Assembly: GCA_025937075.1 (NCBI GenBank)
Contig: JAICSD010000195.1
Coordinates: forward strand, 1 to 8,042
Source: Vicinamibacteria bacterium
GTDB taxonomy: Bacteria > Acidobacteriota > Vicinamibacteria > Vicinamibacterales > 2-12-FULL-66-21
Direction of reading: 5' to 3'
Length of the DNA stretch: 8,042 nucleotides
A program made the position numbers and the translations under genes. Each line of letters opens with the position of its first letter. Position 1 is the stretch's first letter. Shown here one piece after another: positions 1 through 6,110 of this stretch. The notes beneath the pieces are model-generated. The model was not told where the DNA came from and ran no database searches. It saw only the letters and a list, made by a program, of their open reading frames with translations.

Positions 1-983
1 ACGAGAGCGGCCTGCAGGGCTGGCCGAAAACCAGTGGCTCGCGCGGCCTGCACGTTAATGCGCGCATCCATCCGCGCTGGACGTTTACCGAGGTTCGCCG
101 CGCCGCCATCGCGCTCTCGCGCGAGATAGAGCGCCGCGTGCCGATCGCCGACCGCGGCCACGCGCGCGGGCATCGTCGCGAGCGTGAAGTCGCCCGGCTC
201 GCAGACGTCGATCTCGTCCCACGCGAGCGGCGCCGAGACGCGCGCGTCGGGGCGGGGACGCACGGAGTAGGCGGCCGCGATCGTGCGGTCCTTCGCGTTC
301 TGGTTGTAATCGAGGAAGACGCCGCGCCGCTCTTCCTTCCACCACTTGCTCGTCGCCAGGTCCGGCGCGCGCCGTTCGACCTCGCGCGCCAGCGCGAGCG
401 CCGCGCGGCGGACTTCATCGAACCGCCACCGGCGCACGATCCGCACGTAGATGTGCAAGCCGCGCGACCCGGACGTCTTCGGCCATCCGACGAGGCCGAC
501 CTCGCCGAGCGTCGCGCGCACCAGGTGTGCGACCTGCCGTATTTGCGGCCACTCGATTCCCGGAACCGGATCGAGATCGACGCGCAGCTCGTCGGGATGC
601 TCGAGGTCGTCCGCGCGTACGGGATGCGGATGCAGTTCGAGGCACGCGAGGTTCGCCATCCAGACGAGCGTCGCCGCGTCACGCGGCACGACTTCCTCGG
701 CCGTACGCCCCGATGGGAACTGCAGCTCGACGACCTCGATCCAGGACGGCCGCGACCGCGGCGCGCGCTTCTGGAAGAAGAACTCGCCATCGATTCCGTT
801 CGGATATCGAACGAGCACGTTCGGCCGATTGCCGGCTGCTCGAAGTGCGCCGTCAGCGACCGCGATGTAGTAGCGCGCGACGTCCAGCTTCGTGTAGCCC
901 GCTTGCGGGAAGAGGACCTTCCCGGGATTCGATATGGCGATTTCGCGGCCGTTGACGGTCAGGAGCTCGCGGTCCGGGGGCAT
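1..983 (-). CDS. LigD-type DNA polymerase/primase domain protein (NHEJ), 3' end disrupted and open at window edge
   Basis: This encodes a stand-alone polymerase domain of the LigD/archaeo-eukaryotic primase superfamily, which fills gaps with (ribo)nucleotides during Ku-dependent non-homologous end joining. The first in-frame ATG is at 983; the frame is closed upstream by a TGA, with no GTG or TTG between. Visible motifs are the metal-binding pair DLDP (residues 136-139), the nucleotide-binding motif WPKTSGSRGLH (167-177) and DYNQNA (225-230, third acidic residue). TSKWWKEERRG just before the last motif is also typical. Family-like sequence runs to GDRHA (279-283, about base 135). After that the frame stays open to base 1, but it is the complement of another LigD gene and not a natural C terminus. 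About 285 residues of a domain usually near 290-300 are therefore native. No ligase or nuclease domain and no ku gene is in view. The gene lies 108 bp downstream of the ADOP permease on the same strand. The family call is very secure; the state of the 3' end is not. Confidence 0.9.
   Translation of the reverse strand, partial: MPPDRELLTVNGREIAISNPGKVLFPQAGYTKLDVARYYIAVADGALRAAGNRPNVLVRYPNGIDGEFFFQKRAPRSRPSWIEVVELQFPSGRTAEEVVPRDAATLVWMANLACLELHPHPVRADDLEHPDELRVDLDPVPGIEWPQIRQVAHLVRATLGEVGLVGWPKTSGSRGLHIYVRIVRRWRFDEVRRAALALAREVERRAPDLATSKWWKEERRGVFLDYNQNAKDRTIAAAYSVRPRPDARVSAPLAWDEIDVCEPGDFTLATMPARVAAVGDRHAALYLARERDGGAANLGKRPARMDARINVQAARATGFRPALQAAL
3..143 (+). pseudogene. Fragment of a second LigD-type polymerase gene, cut off at about base 143
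   Basis: In the frame starting at base 3 the plus strand reads GWPKTSGSRGLH, then a short variable stretch, RWTF, EVRRAA and REIERRVP. This is the same block as residues 166-206 of the minus-strand LigD gene in this window. Over about 42 aligned residues I count 31 identities, so it is a diverged homologue and not an exact copy. The expected continuation (DLATSKWWKEER and so on) is missing: from about base 144 the plus strand is simply the antisense of the minus-strand gene. The frame happens to stay open to 1040, so an automatic caller could report a longer chimeric protein. The 5' part lies outside the window. It is either a real remnant left by a rearrangement or one side of an assembly chimera. 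Confidence 0.8.
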
Positions 984-998
984 GTCCGGATCATATGG

Positions 999-1013
999 CG
1001 TGTCCGTGACACG
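999..1013. repeat. Short perfect inverted repeat upstream of the LigD-type gene
   Basis: CGTGTC and GACACG form 6-bp arms around a 3-base centre (CGT). The centre lies about 23 bases upstream of the LigD-type ATG at 983, where an operator could sit. No clear -35/-10 pair is seen nearby, and a 6-bp palindrome can occur by chance in GC-rich DNA, so a regulatory role is only a suggestion. Confidence 0.25.
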
Positions 1014-1091
1014 ATCTCACGCCGAGGCCGCCAAGCATGAGGACGCAAACCGCAACCCGAGGCGTTCGCCGCCGCGCGACAATTCGGCCCG

Positions 1092-3527
1092 CTATTCCTG
1101 CCGCAGCGCGACCATCGGATCCACACCGGCCGCGCGCCGAGCGGGCAAGTAGCACGCGACGAGCGCGGCCAGTGCGAGAACGACCACGACCGCGGCGTAC
1201 GAAACTGGATCCGCGGGCTGCACCCCGAACAACTGACTTCGCAGCAGGCGCGTTGCGGCGAGGCTCGCGACCGCGCCAATGGCGAGGCCCGCCAGCGCGA
1301 GCCGTCCGCCCATGCCCAGCACGAGACCGAGCACGTGGCGGCGCGGCGCGCCGAGCGCCATGCGGACGCCGAGCTCATGGGTGCGGCGCGCAACGTGGAA
1401 GGACAGCAGGCTGTAGATGCCCGCCCCGGCAAGCACGAGGCCAATCAGGGCGAACGCGCTGAAAAGCGCCATCGTGAACCGCGGCTGCACGACTTCCTGG
1501 CCGAGCACTTCGCTGAGCGTGATCGGGCGCCCAAGCGGCTGCTCGGCATCCATCGCGCGCACCTGCGCGCGCACAGGGTTGAGCATCAGATTGGGATCGC
1601 CAGCCGTGCGCACCGCGAGCATGCGTTGGAGCGGCGCGACGATCGTGTACGGCAGCACGATGGACGGCGTGGGGTCGGCACGTAGCCCGGCGTTCCTCGT
1701 GTTCGCGATGACGCCGACGATCGTCACGTCCGGCCGCCGCGTCGCGTCGAGTAGCGCGCGCGCGGGCGGATGTTCCAGAATCCCGAGCCGCACGATCATG
1801 CCGACTGGATTCTGGCCGGCAGGCCACAGTTTGACGGCAGCCTCATTGATGACCGCGACGCGGTCGCCGCGCCGCACGTCGGATGCGTCGAACATGCGTC
1901 CGGCGCGCAGGGCGATTCCATAGGTGCGCAGGTGATCGGCGCCGGCGAACGTGACGCCAATACGCCTCGTGTCATCGCTTCCCTGTCCGGCCATCGTATA
2001 AGGGCTCTGCGGCGCGCCGAACGGATGGCCGAACGTAGCCGCCTCGACGCCAGGCAGGACGGCAACACGATCGAGCAGCTCCTGCGCGAAGTTGTTGCGC
2101 TGTTCGAGGCTCGTGTACTTCGTGGGCGACAGCGGGACGCCGACGAACAGCACACGCTCCGCGCGGATTCCCGAATCAACGCTCTGGAGCGCGAAGAACG
2201 TGCGGATCGTCAGGCCCGCGCTGGCGAGCAGCATCACCGATAGCGCCACCTCGGCCACGACCAGAACGCTGCGCGTGCCGCTGCCGTGTACGCCCGCCCC
2301 TGTGCTCCGTCCAGCCTTCAATGCATCGGCGACATCGGCCCTCGATGTCTGCATCGCCGGGACCAGCCCAAAGACGATGCCGGTCAGGAGCGACACAGCG
2401 AGCGAAAAGATCAGTACCGGAACGTTGATCGTGACGCGGGACTCGTTCGGCACGTAGAACTCGGGCATGAGGCCGACGATCAGCCGGATGGCGCCGTACG
2501 CGAAGAGCACGCCCAGCACGCCTCCGGCGATCGACAGCAGCACGCTCTCGGTCAGGAGCTGCCGCAGCAGCCGAGAGCGCCCCGCCCCGATCGACATCCG
2601 CACGGCCATCTCCCGCGCCCGCGCCGTGCCGCGCGCGAGCTGCAGGTTCGCGACGTTGGCGCACGCGATGAGCAGCAGGAACACGACGGCGCCGAGAAGC
2701 AGCCGCAGGCTGGTCCTCATCTCGCCGCTCGCGACCGTCACGTCCAGATAGTTGTGCAGCACCGTGGTGAAGCCACGCGGCGGGAATGCCGCCGGCTTCT
2801 GCTGCGCCAGGCGCATGTCCAACGCGTGAAGCTGCTCCTCGGCAACCTGCCTGGTGACGCCCGGCGCCAGGCGCACGATCGGATTGATCCACGGCAGGTC
2901 GGTGCGCGTCGGCGACAGGGGAAGCCAGAAGCCGTCGTTGCCATACCAGCCGAACCGCGGCGGCATGACGCCGATGATCGTATGCGGACGGCCGTTCAAC
3001 CGCAGCTCGCGCCCGATCGCCGATGGATTGCCCTCGAACAGCCGAAGCCACAGCCGATGACTGAGGACGACGACGGGCTCCGCGTCGCCGTTCGGCCTGA
3101 TGTCCGAGGGTTGAATCGTGCGGCCGAGCAGCGGCGGCACGCCGAGAAAGTTGAACGCGTTGCCGGTCAGCAGCACGCCCCCGAAGCTCTCGGGAGCGAA
3201 CTCGCCCGTCATGAGCACCGTCTCGAACGACGTGCCCATCACATCGGAGAATGCGGGCAGCGCTCGAAGCGCGGGCAGTTCGTCGAGCGTATACGCGTGG
3301 CCGCCCCGACCATCGACGGCGCGGACCTCAGGCGCCCAGATCGCTCCAGGGTTCGCGTACGGGTACGGGTCGATCAAGACCCCGTAGATGACGCTGAAGA
3401 TCGCCGTCGTCGCGCCGATCCCCAGCATCAACGACAGCAGCGCTACGGCCACGAACGCCGGGCTGCGGCGGAACGAGCGAAGGCCGTAGGCGAGATCCTG
3501 ACCCAGTGTTTCCAGCCAGCGCGGCAT
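1092..3527 (-). CDS. ADOP-family ABC transporter permease (MacB/FtsX type, duplicated)
   Basis: This is an 811-residue inner-membrane permease of the MacB/FtsX superfamily, in the long duplicated form without its own ATPase known as ADOP (acidobacterial duplicated orphan permease). Predicted membrane segments lie near residues 24-50, 276-298, 329-353, 371-391, 420-438, 688-709, 731-757 and 777-795. Two periplasmic MacB-PCD-like domains lie between them (about 55-270 and 450-680). Typical motifs are LGIGATTAIFS in the first segment, VVVLSHRLW (152-160), IIGVMPP (184-190), LLLIACANVANLQLARG (284-300), ELGVRMALGA (718-727) and a terminal PARRAAGVDPM. The ATG at 3527 is preferred over a longer open frame back to 3782 because GAGGGGG lies 6 bases upstream, family homology begins there, and the extension would overlap the divergent vWA gene. 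Both halves look intact. No cognate ATPase is adjacent, so substrate and partner cannot be read from context; relatives are proposed to move lipids, peptides or antimicrobials. Confidence 0.93.
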   Translation of the reverse strand: MPRWLETLGQDLAYGLRSFRRSPAFVAVALLSLMLGIGATTAIFSVIYGVLIDPYPYANPGAIWAPEVRAVDGRGGHAYTLDELPALRALPAFSDVMGTSFETVLMTGEFAPESFGGVLLTGNAFNFLGVPPLLGRTIQPSDIRPNGDAEPVVVLSHRLWLRLFEGNPSAIGRELRLNGRPHTIIGVMPPRFGWYGNDGFWLPLSPTRTDLPWINPIVRLAPGVTRQVAEEQLHALDMRLAQQKPAAFPPRGFTTVLHNYLDVTVASGEMRTSLRLLLGAVVFLLLIACANVANLQLARGTARAREMAVRMSIGAGRSRLLRQLLTESVLLSIAGGVLGVLFAYGAIRLIVGLMPEFYVPNESRVTINVPVLIFSLAVSLLTGIVFGLVPAMQTSRADVADALKAGRSTGAGVHGSGTRSVLVVAEVALSVMLLASAGLTIRTFFALQSVDSGIRAERVLFVGVPLSPTKYTSLEQRNNFAQELLDRVAVLPGVEAATFGHPFGAPQSPYTMAGQGSDDTRRIGVTFAGADHLRTYGIALRAGRMFDASDVRRGDRVAVINEAAVKLWPAGQNPVGMIVRLGILEHPPARALLDATRRPDVTIVGVIANTRNAGLRADPTPSIVLPYTIVAPLQRMLAVRTAGDPNLMLNPVRAQVRAMDAEQPLGRPITLSEVLGQEVVQPRFTMALFSAFALIGLVLAGAGIYSLLSFHVARRTHELGVRMALGAPRRHVLGLVLGMGGRLALAGLAIGAVASLAATRLLRSQLFGVQPADPVSYAAVVVVLALAALVACYLPARRAAGVDPMVALRQE

Positions 3528-3533
3528 AAGAAG

Positions 3534-3540
3534 CCCCCTC
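3534..3540 (-). promoter_or_regulatory. Ribosome binding site of the ADOP permease
   Basis: On the minus strand GAGGGGG sits 6 bases before the ATG at 3527. It is the best Shine-Dalgarno-like site in this leader and fixes the start, against a longer open frame that begins at 3782. Confidence 0.6.
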
Positions 3541-3611
3541 GTAGCGCGGCATCTCACCACGGCAGGCCCCGGCCGTGCTATCACTGAAGGGAGCCGCCTT
3601 GCCTGCGTTTG

Positions 3612-3617
3612 ACGGAG
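3612..3617 (+). promoter_or_regulatory. Ribosome binding site of the vWA gene
   Basis: ACGGAG lies 6 bases before the ATG at 3624. This start yields a protein beginning with a clean signal peptide (MKRFLG...), whereas the in-frame ATG at 3609 would add five residues and leave this site inside the coding region. Confidence 0.55.
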
Positions 3618-3623
3618 TTCCAC

Positions 3624-4566
3624 ATGAAACGGTTTCTCGGATTTGGAGTGCTGGCGTGTGTTCTCGGGGCGACCGCCGCGGCCGGCCAGCAGCCCCCGGT
3701 CTTTCGCGGCAGGAGCGAAGCGGTCCGCGTCTTCGTCACGGTGTTGGACCACGACGGCAAGCTCGTCACGAGCCTGAGCCAAGAGGCATTCGAGGTGCGC
3801 GACGAGGGAAAGCCTCAGCCGATCACGCAGTTCGACAACAAGCCTCAGCCGATCCGGCTGATCGTGATGCTGGACGTATCCGGCAGCATGGAAGGGAACC
3901 TGCCGCTGCTGCGGAGTGCCGGCGCGCAGCTCTTTTCACGGCTCCTCGCGAACGACGGGGCGCGGGTCGGAACCTTCGGCAACGAGATCACGATCAGTCC
4001 CTCGTTCACCCGCGACGCGCGTGAGCTCGAAGCGGCGCTGCCGGCCGTCATCGCGCCCGACGCCCCGACGCCGCTCTGGCGAGCGCTCGACCAGGCGCTC
4101 GATGCGTTCGGCGACGAGGACGCTCGGCGCAAAGTCATCCTCGTTCTGAGCGACGGCAAGGACACGGGCATGATGAATCTCCGCCAGCGTCCATCCAGCC
4201 AGGCCGACGTCATCGATCATGCGCGCCGCGCAGACGCGATGATCTACGCCGTCGGAATGCGCAGCCGCAGCCGGCAGCCCATGCCGCCCGGGATGGGACG
4301 CGGCGGACTGGAAGCGATGATGCTCGCGGACATGCCCGATCCGGGTCTGGCGCGCGTCGCCGAGGAGACGGGCGGCGGCTATACGGAGATCCGCTTCGGA
4401 GAGGATCTCGGCGCCGCGTTCGCGGCGGTGGCCGACGAGCTCCACACGCAGTATCTCCTCGCCTTCGAACCGCCGAAGCGGGAAGGTGCACGATATCGGC
4501 GTCCGCGTGAACAAGGGCGGACTGAAGGCCCGCGCGCGCAAGAGCTACGTCGCGCCGAAGGCTTGA
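3624..4566 (+). CDS. Secreted VWFA-related domain protein, frameshifted near its C terminus
   Basis: This encodes an exported von Willebrand factor A protein of the VWFA-related type found widely in Acidobacteriota; such proteins are thought to mediate metal-dependent protein binding outside the cytoplasm. Residues 1-21 look like a signal peptide (KR, hydrophobic stretch, ATAAAG-QQ). A short N-terminal beta domain follows (FEVRDEGKPQPI), then the vWA fold. Its MIDAS is complete: DVSGS (84-88), Thr149 in APTPLW and Asp177 in LSDGKD. The frame is broken at about 4482-4488. After KREG, the conserved family tail HDIGVRVNKGG, LKARARKSYVAPKA and a TGA (4564-4566) is read in another frame from 4489. 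The 943-base span is not a multiple of three, which also shows the shift. The repaired protein would be about 314 residues. Unrepaired, the frame runs through to 4994 and joins the cupin. The shift could be a sequencing or assembly error or a true mutation; most of the vWA fold is unaffected. Confidence 0.85.
3810..3854 (+). repeat. In-frame direct repeat in the vWA gene
   Basis: The 15-mer AAGCCTCAGCCGATC occurs at 3810-3824 and again at 3840-3854, exactly 30 bases apart. It encodes KPQPI twice within the linker leading to the vWA fold. The identical codons suggest a fairly recent duplication or conversion, although relatives have similar short motifs at the first position. Confidence 0.6.
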
Positions 4567-4598
4567 CCGGCGTCGCGGAGATCGAGAATCATCGCCCC

Positions 4599-4994
4599 AT
4601 GCCTGACAAGACCGAAAGCGTCGTCTACGTCGATGCCGCCGCGGGGAAACTCCCCGACGGTGTCATCGATCTGAACGCGCTCACGGCGGACGTCCAGAAC
4701 GGCTGTCGCGTGTTCGTCCACTACAACGGTCCGACCGACCAGCTCACGGGCATGTGCACGGGCATGGCCGTCCTCGATCCGGGTGCCAGCCCTCACCCGC
4801 CGCACCAGCACCCCGAAGAGGAGTTCATGATCGTCGCCGAGGGCACGGGCGAGATCGTGTGCGGCGGCAAGACCACGCAGGTCGGCCCCGGATCGATCAT
4901 GTACTGTGCCGGCAACGTCCTGCACGGCATCGTCAACACCGGGAAGGTGCCGATGACGTTCTACTGGTCGAAGTGGCTGGCGACAGGATTTTAG
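4599..4994 (+). CDS. Small cupin-domain protein
   Basis: This 131-residue protein is a single conserved beta-barrel (cupin_2 type). Motif 1 is present as G-x6-HQH-x3-E, with likely metal ligands His69, His71 and Glu75. Motif 2 contains PGS, then His109 followed by IVN, the usual fourth ligand. Such proteins bind a divalent metal and act as dioxygenases, isomerases or ligand sensors; the substrate cannot be predicted here. There is no signal peptide, so it is probably cytoplasmic, unlike the vWA protein upstream. It starts 32 bases after the repaired vWA stop, in the frame that the frameshifted vWA reading runs into, so it can be misread as the C-terminal half of a fusion. The ATG at 4599 is chosen because cupin-like sequence follows it; the ribosome binding site is poor (GGAG is 18 bases away), which may point to coupling with the vWA gene. 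Its stop is 3 bases from the stop of the convergent VOC gene. Confidence 0.85.
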   Translation: MPDKTESVVYVDAAAGKLPDGVIDLNALTADVQNGCRVFVHYNGPTDQLTGMCTGMAVLDPGASPHPPHQHPEEEFMIVAEGTGEIVCGGKTTQVGPGSIMYCAGNVLHGIVNTGKVPMTFYWSKWLATGF

Positions 4995-4997
4995 CGG

Positions 4998-5381
4998 TCA
5001 GGTCGGACGTCGATCGGCGCCGATCACCTCGAACACATAGCCGTTGATCGGCTCGCGAAAGAAGAAGCGCTCGAACGGCGCCGCGCGGAGCGGCGCGATG
5101 AGCTCGGCGCCTTCGTCGATCAGCCGCTGCTTGAGGCGGGGGAAATCGGATCGCGGATGATGCACGGCGACGTGCCGTCCGAATTCGCCTTCGAACGGCG
5201 ACACGGCGAAGCCGTCGACGTGAAACACGTGCAGCTCCTGCCCGCCGCCGAGATCGAGCCAGAGCGCCTCCACCGGCGAGTTCCCTGGCACCGGATTCCG
5301 CGTGTACCCGAGCGTCCGCTCGAGGAACGCCGCGGTTCGCCCGACATCGCGCGTCGGCAGCGTCAAGTGCGCCAGCGTCAT
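4998..5381 (-). CDS. VOC-superfamily (glyoxalase/dioxygenase-fold) protein
   Basis: This 127-residue protein has the two beta-alpha-beta-beta-beta modules of the vicinal oxygen chelate superfamily (glyoxalase I, extradiol dioxygenases, fosfomycin-resistance enzymes). The N terminus MTLAHLTLPTRD is typical, with strand-1 His5. Candidate metal ligands follow in the QELHVFHV strand (Glu49 or His51), in RHVAVHH (His70 or His74) and in YVFEV (Glu118). REPINGYVFEVIG near the end is characteristic of this group. The site is therefore plausibly complete, but the substrate is unknown. Its ATG overlaps the stop of the upstream hydrolase gene in an ATGA, and no strong ribosome binding site of its own is visible, so translation is probably coupled. 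It is the last gene of the minus-strand train and ends 3 bases from the cupin stop, leaving no room for a separate terminator. Confidence 0.88.
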   Translation of the reverse strand: MTLAHLTLPTRDVGRTAAFLERTLGYTRNPVPGNSPVEALWLDLGGGQELHVFHVDGFAVSPFEGEFGRHVAVHHPRSDFPRLKQRLIDEGAELIAPLRAAPFERFFFREPINGYVFEVIGADRRPT

Positions 5382-6091
5382 CGCGGCAGTCGGGCGTACT
5401 CCTCGACGAGCGCGAGATAGCCTCGATCCTTCACACGTCCGGCGGCGCCGATGCTGACGGCGCGCAGCACGCGGCGCGCCTGTCTGCGCTCGAAGGAATC
5501 GCCCGGCGATGACGCCTTGCTCGACAGCTTCGAGAGGCGATCGCGAAGCTGCATGAGCGCGAGGTCATGGCGTGACTCGTCCTGCAGGTTCGCTTCGAGG
5601 CCGTCGATCTCCTCCGCGCTGGAAGCAATGACACCGGCGACGTTGTTGCCCGCGAGCGCCACCTGCAACGCGACACGGGCGCCGCCGGAAAGACCTGTCA
5701 CGTAGACACGCCGCGGATCGAGTGAAAAGCGGCCGCCGAGATCGGTCAACATGGCCTGCAGCGCGGTCACAGACTCCGACCACGGACCATTCCGCGAGAC
5801 ATTCGAGCCGGCGACGATGTACCCGTATCGCTCGGCCGCGGCGGCATACGTCTCGACCATCTGACGCCCGCGCGCGGCGGGGTGAAGGCCAATCAGCAGG
5901 TTCCACTTCCGCTCGGTGGAATACCCCGACGGCACATAGAGCGCGTAGGTCTGTGCGGGATCTGTGGCGCACTTCACCTCGTCGATGATCGTGCCGCGGG
6001 GGATGTCCTGGGCGTTCGCGCCGGCTGCAACGCCAGCGAGCACGATCGCGATGAAGAAGACGCGCGATGCGCGGCGCACGTTGGTGATCAT
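5378..6091 (-). CDS. Secreted alpha/beta hydrolase (esterase-like), apparently with an internal deletion
   Basis: This 237-residue protein starts with a signal peptide (RRASR, hydrophobic FFIAIVLAGVAAG, cleavage after ANA). It then has the first half of an alpha/beta hydrolase: YALYVPSGY, the oxyanion-side LIGLHPAARG (66-75) and the nucleophile elbow GLSGG with Ser135 (133-137). After GVIASSA (153-159) a normal member should show a strand with the catalytic Asp (a GTxD-like motif) and a later His (GGHxW-like). Neither is present. The sequence jumps to a charged helical tail (EEIDGLEANLQDES, then QLRDRLSKLSS and ERRQARRVLR) that resembles the C terminus of longer relatives. An in-frame loss of the middle is therefore likely, and catalysis is doubtful. 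The ATG at 6091 is preferred over an open frame from 6340 because the signal peptide begins there and it lies 19 bases after the monooxygenase stop; GGAG is close upstream (2 bases), with GGAAG further back. The stop overlaps the VOC start. Confidence 0.8.
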   Translation of the reverse strand: MITNVRRASRVFFIAIVLAGVAAGANAQDIPRGTIIDEVKCATDPAQTYALYVPSGYSTERKWNLLIGLHPAARGRQMVETYAAAAERYGYIVAGSNVSRNGPWSESVTALQAMLTDLGGRFSLDPRRVYVTGLSGGARVALQVALAGNNVAGVIASSAEEIDGLEANLQDESRHDLALMQLRDRLSKLSSKASSPGDSFERRQARRVLRAVSIGAAGRVKDRGYLALVEEYARLPR

Positions 6092-6110
6092 AACTCCGTG
6101 GCTTCCGCCT

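Larger units (their letters stand above)
3528..3623. promoter_or_regulatory. Divergent intergenic region between ADOP permease and vWA gene
   Basis: These 96 bases separate two genes transcribed away from each other, so both promoters should lie here or inside the opposite gene's start. I see no convincing sigma-70 boxes. In the middle is an inverted repeat, CACGGC (3558-3563) and GCCGTG (3572-3577), with an 8-base spacer; it could be an operator shared by the two genes. The promoter assignment rests on gene layout, not on a recognised promoter sequence. Confidence 0.45.

Noticed and set aside
138..1040. A 300-codon open frame on the plus strand
   Set aside because: Apart from the real LigD-like block before base 143, it is the complement of the minus-strand LigD gene and shows no family motifs.
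2286..3587. A 433-codon open frame on the plus strand
   Set aside because: It is the antisense of the well-supported ADOP permease; its product is rich in Arg, His and Asp and has no recognisable domain, as expected for shadow frames in GC-rich DNA.
3528..3782. An N-terminal extension of the ADOP permease to an ATG at 3782
   Set aside because: The extension is antisense to the vWA coding region, lacks membrane or family features, and a good ribosome binding site precedes 3527.
3609..4994. A single vWA-cupin fusion protein
   Set aside because: The true vWA tail and its stop codon lie in another frame at 4489-4566, and the cupin has its own ATG at 4599; the fusion is explained by a frameshift.
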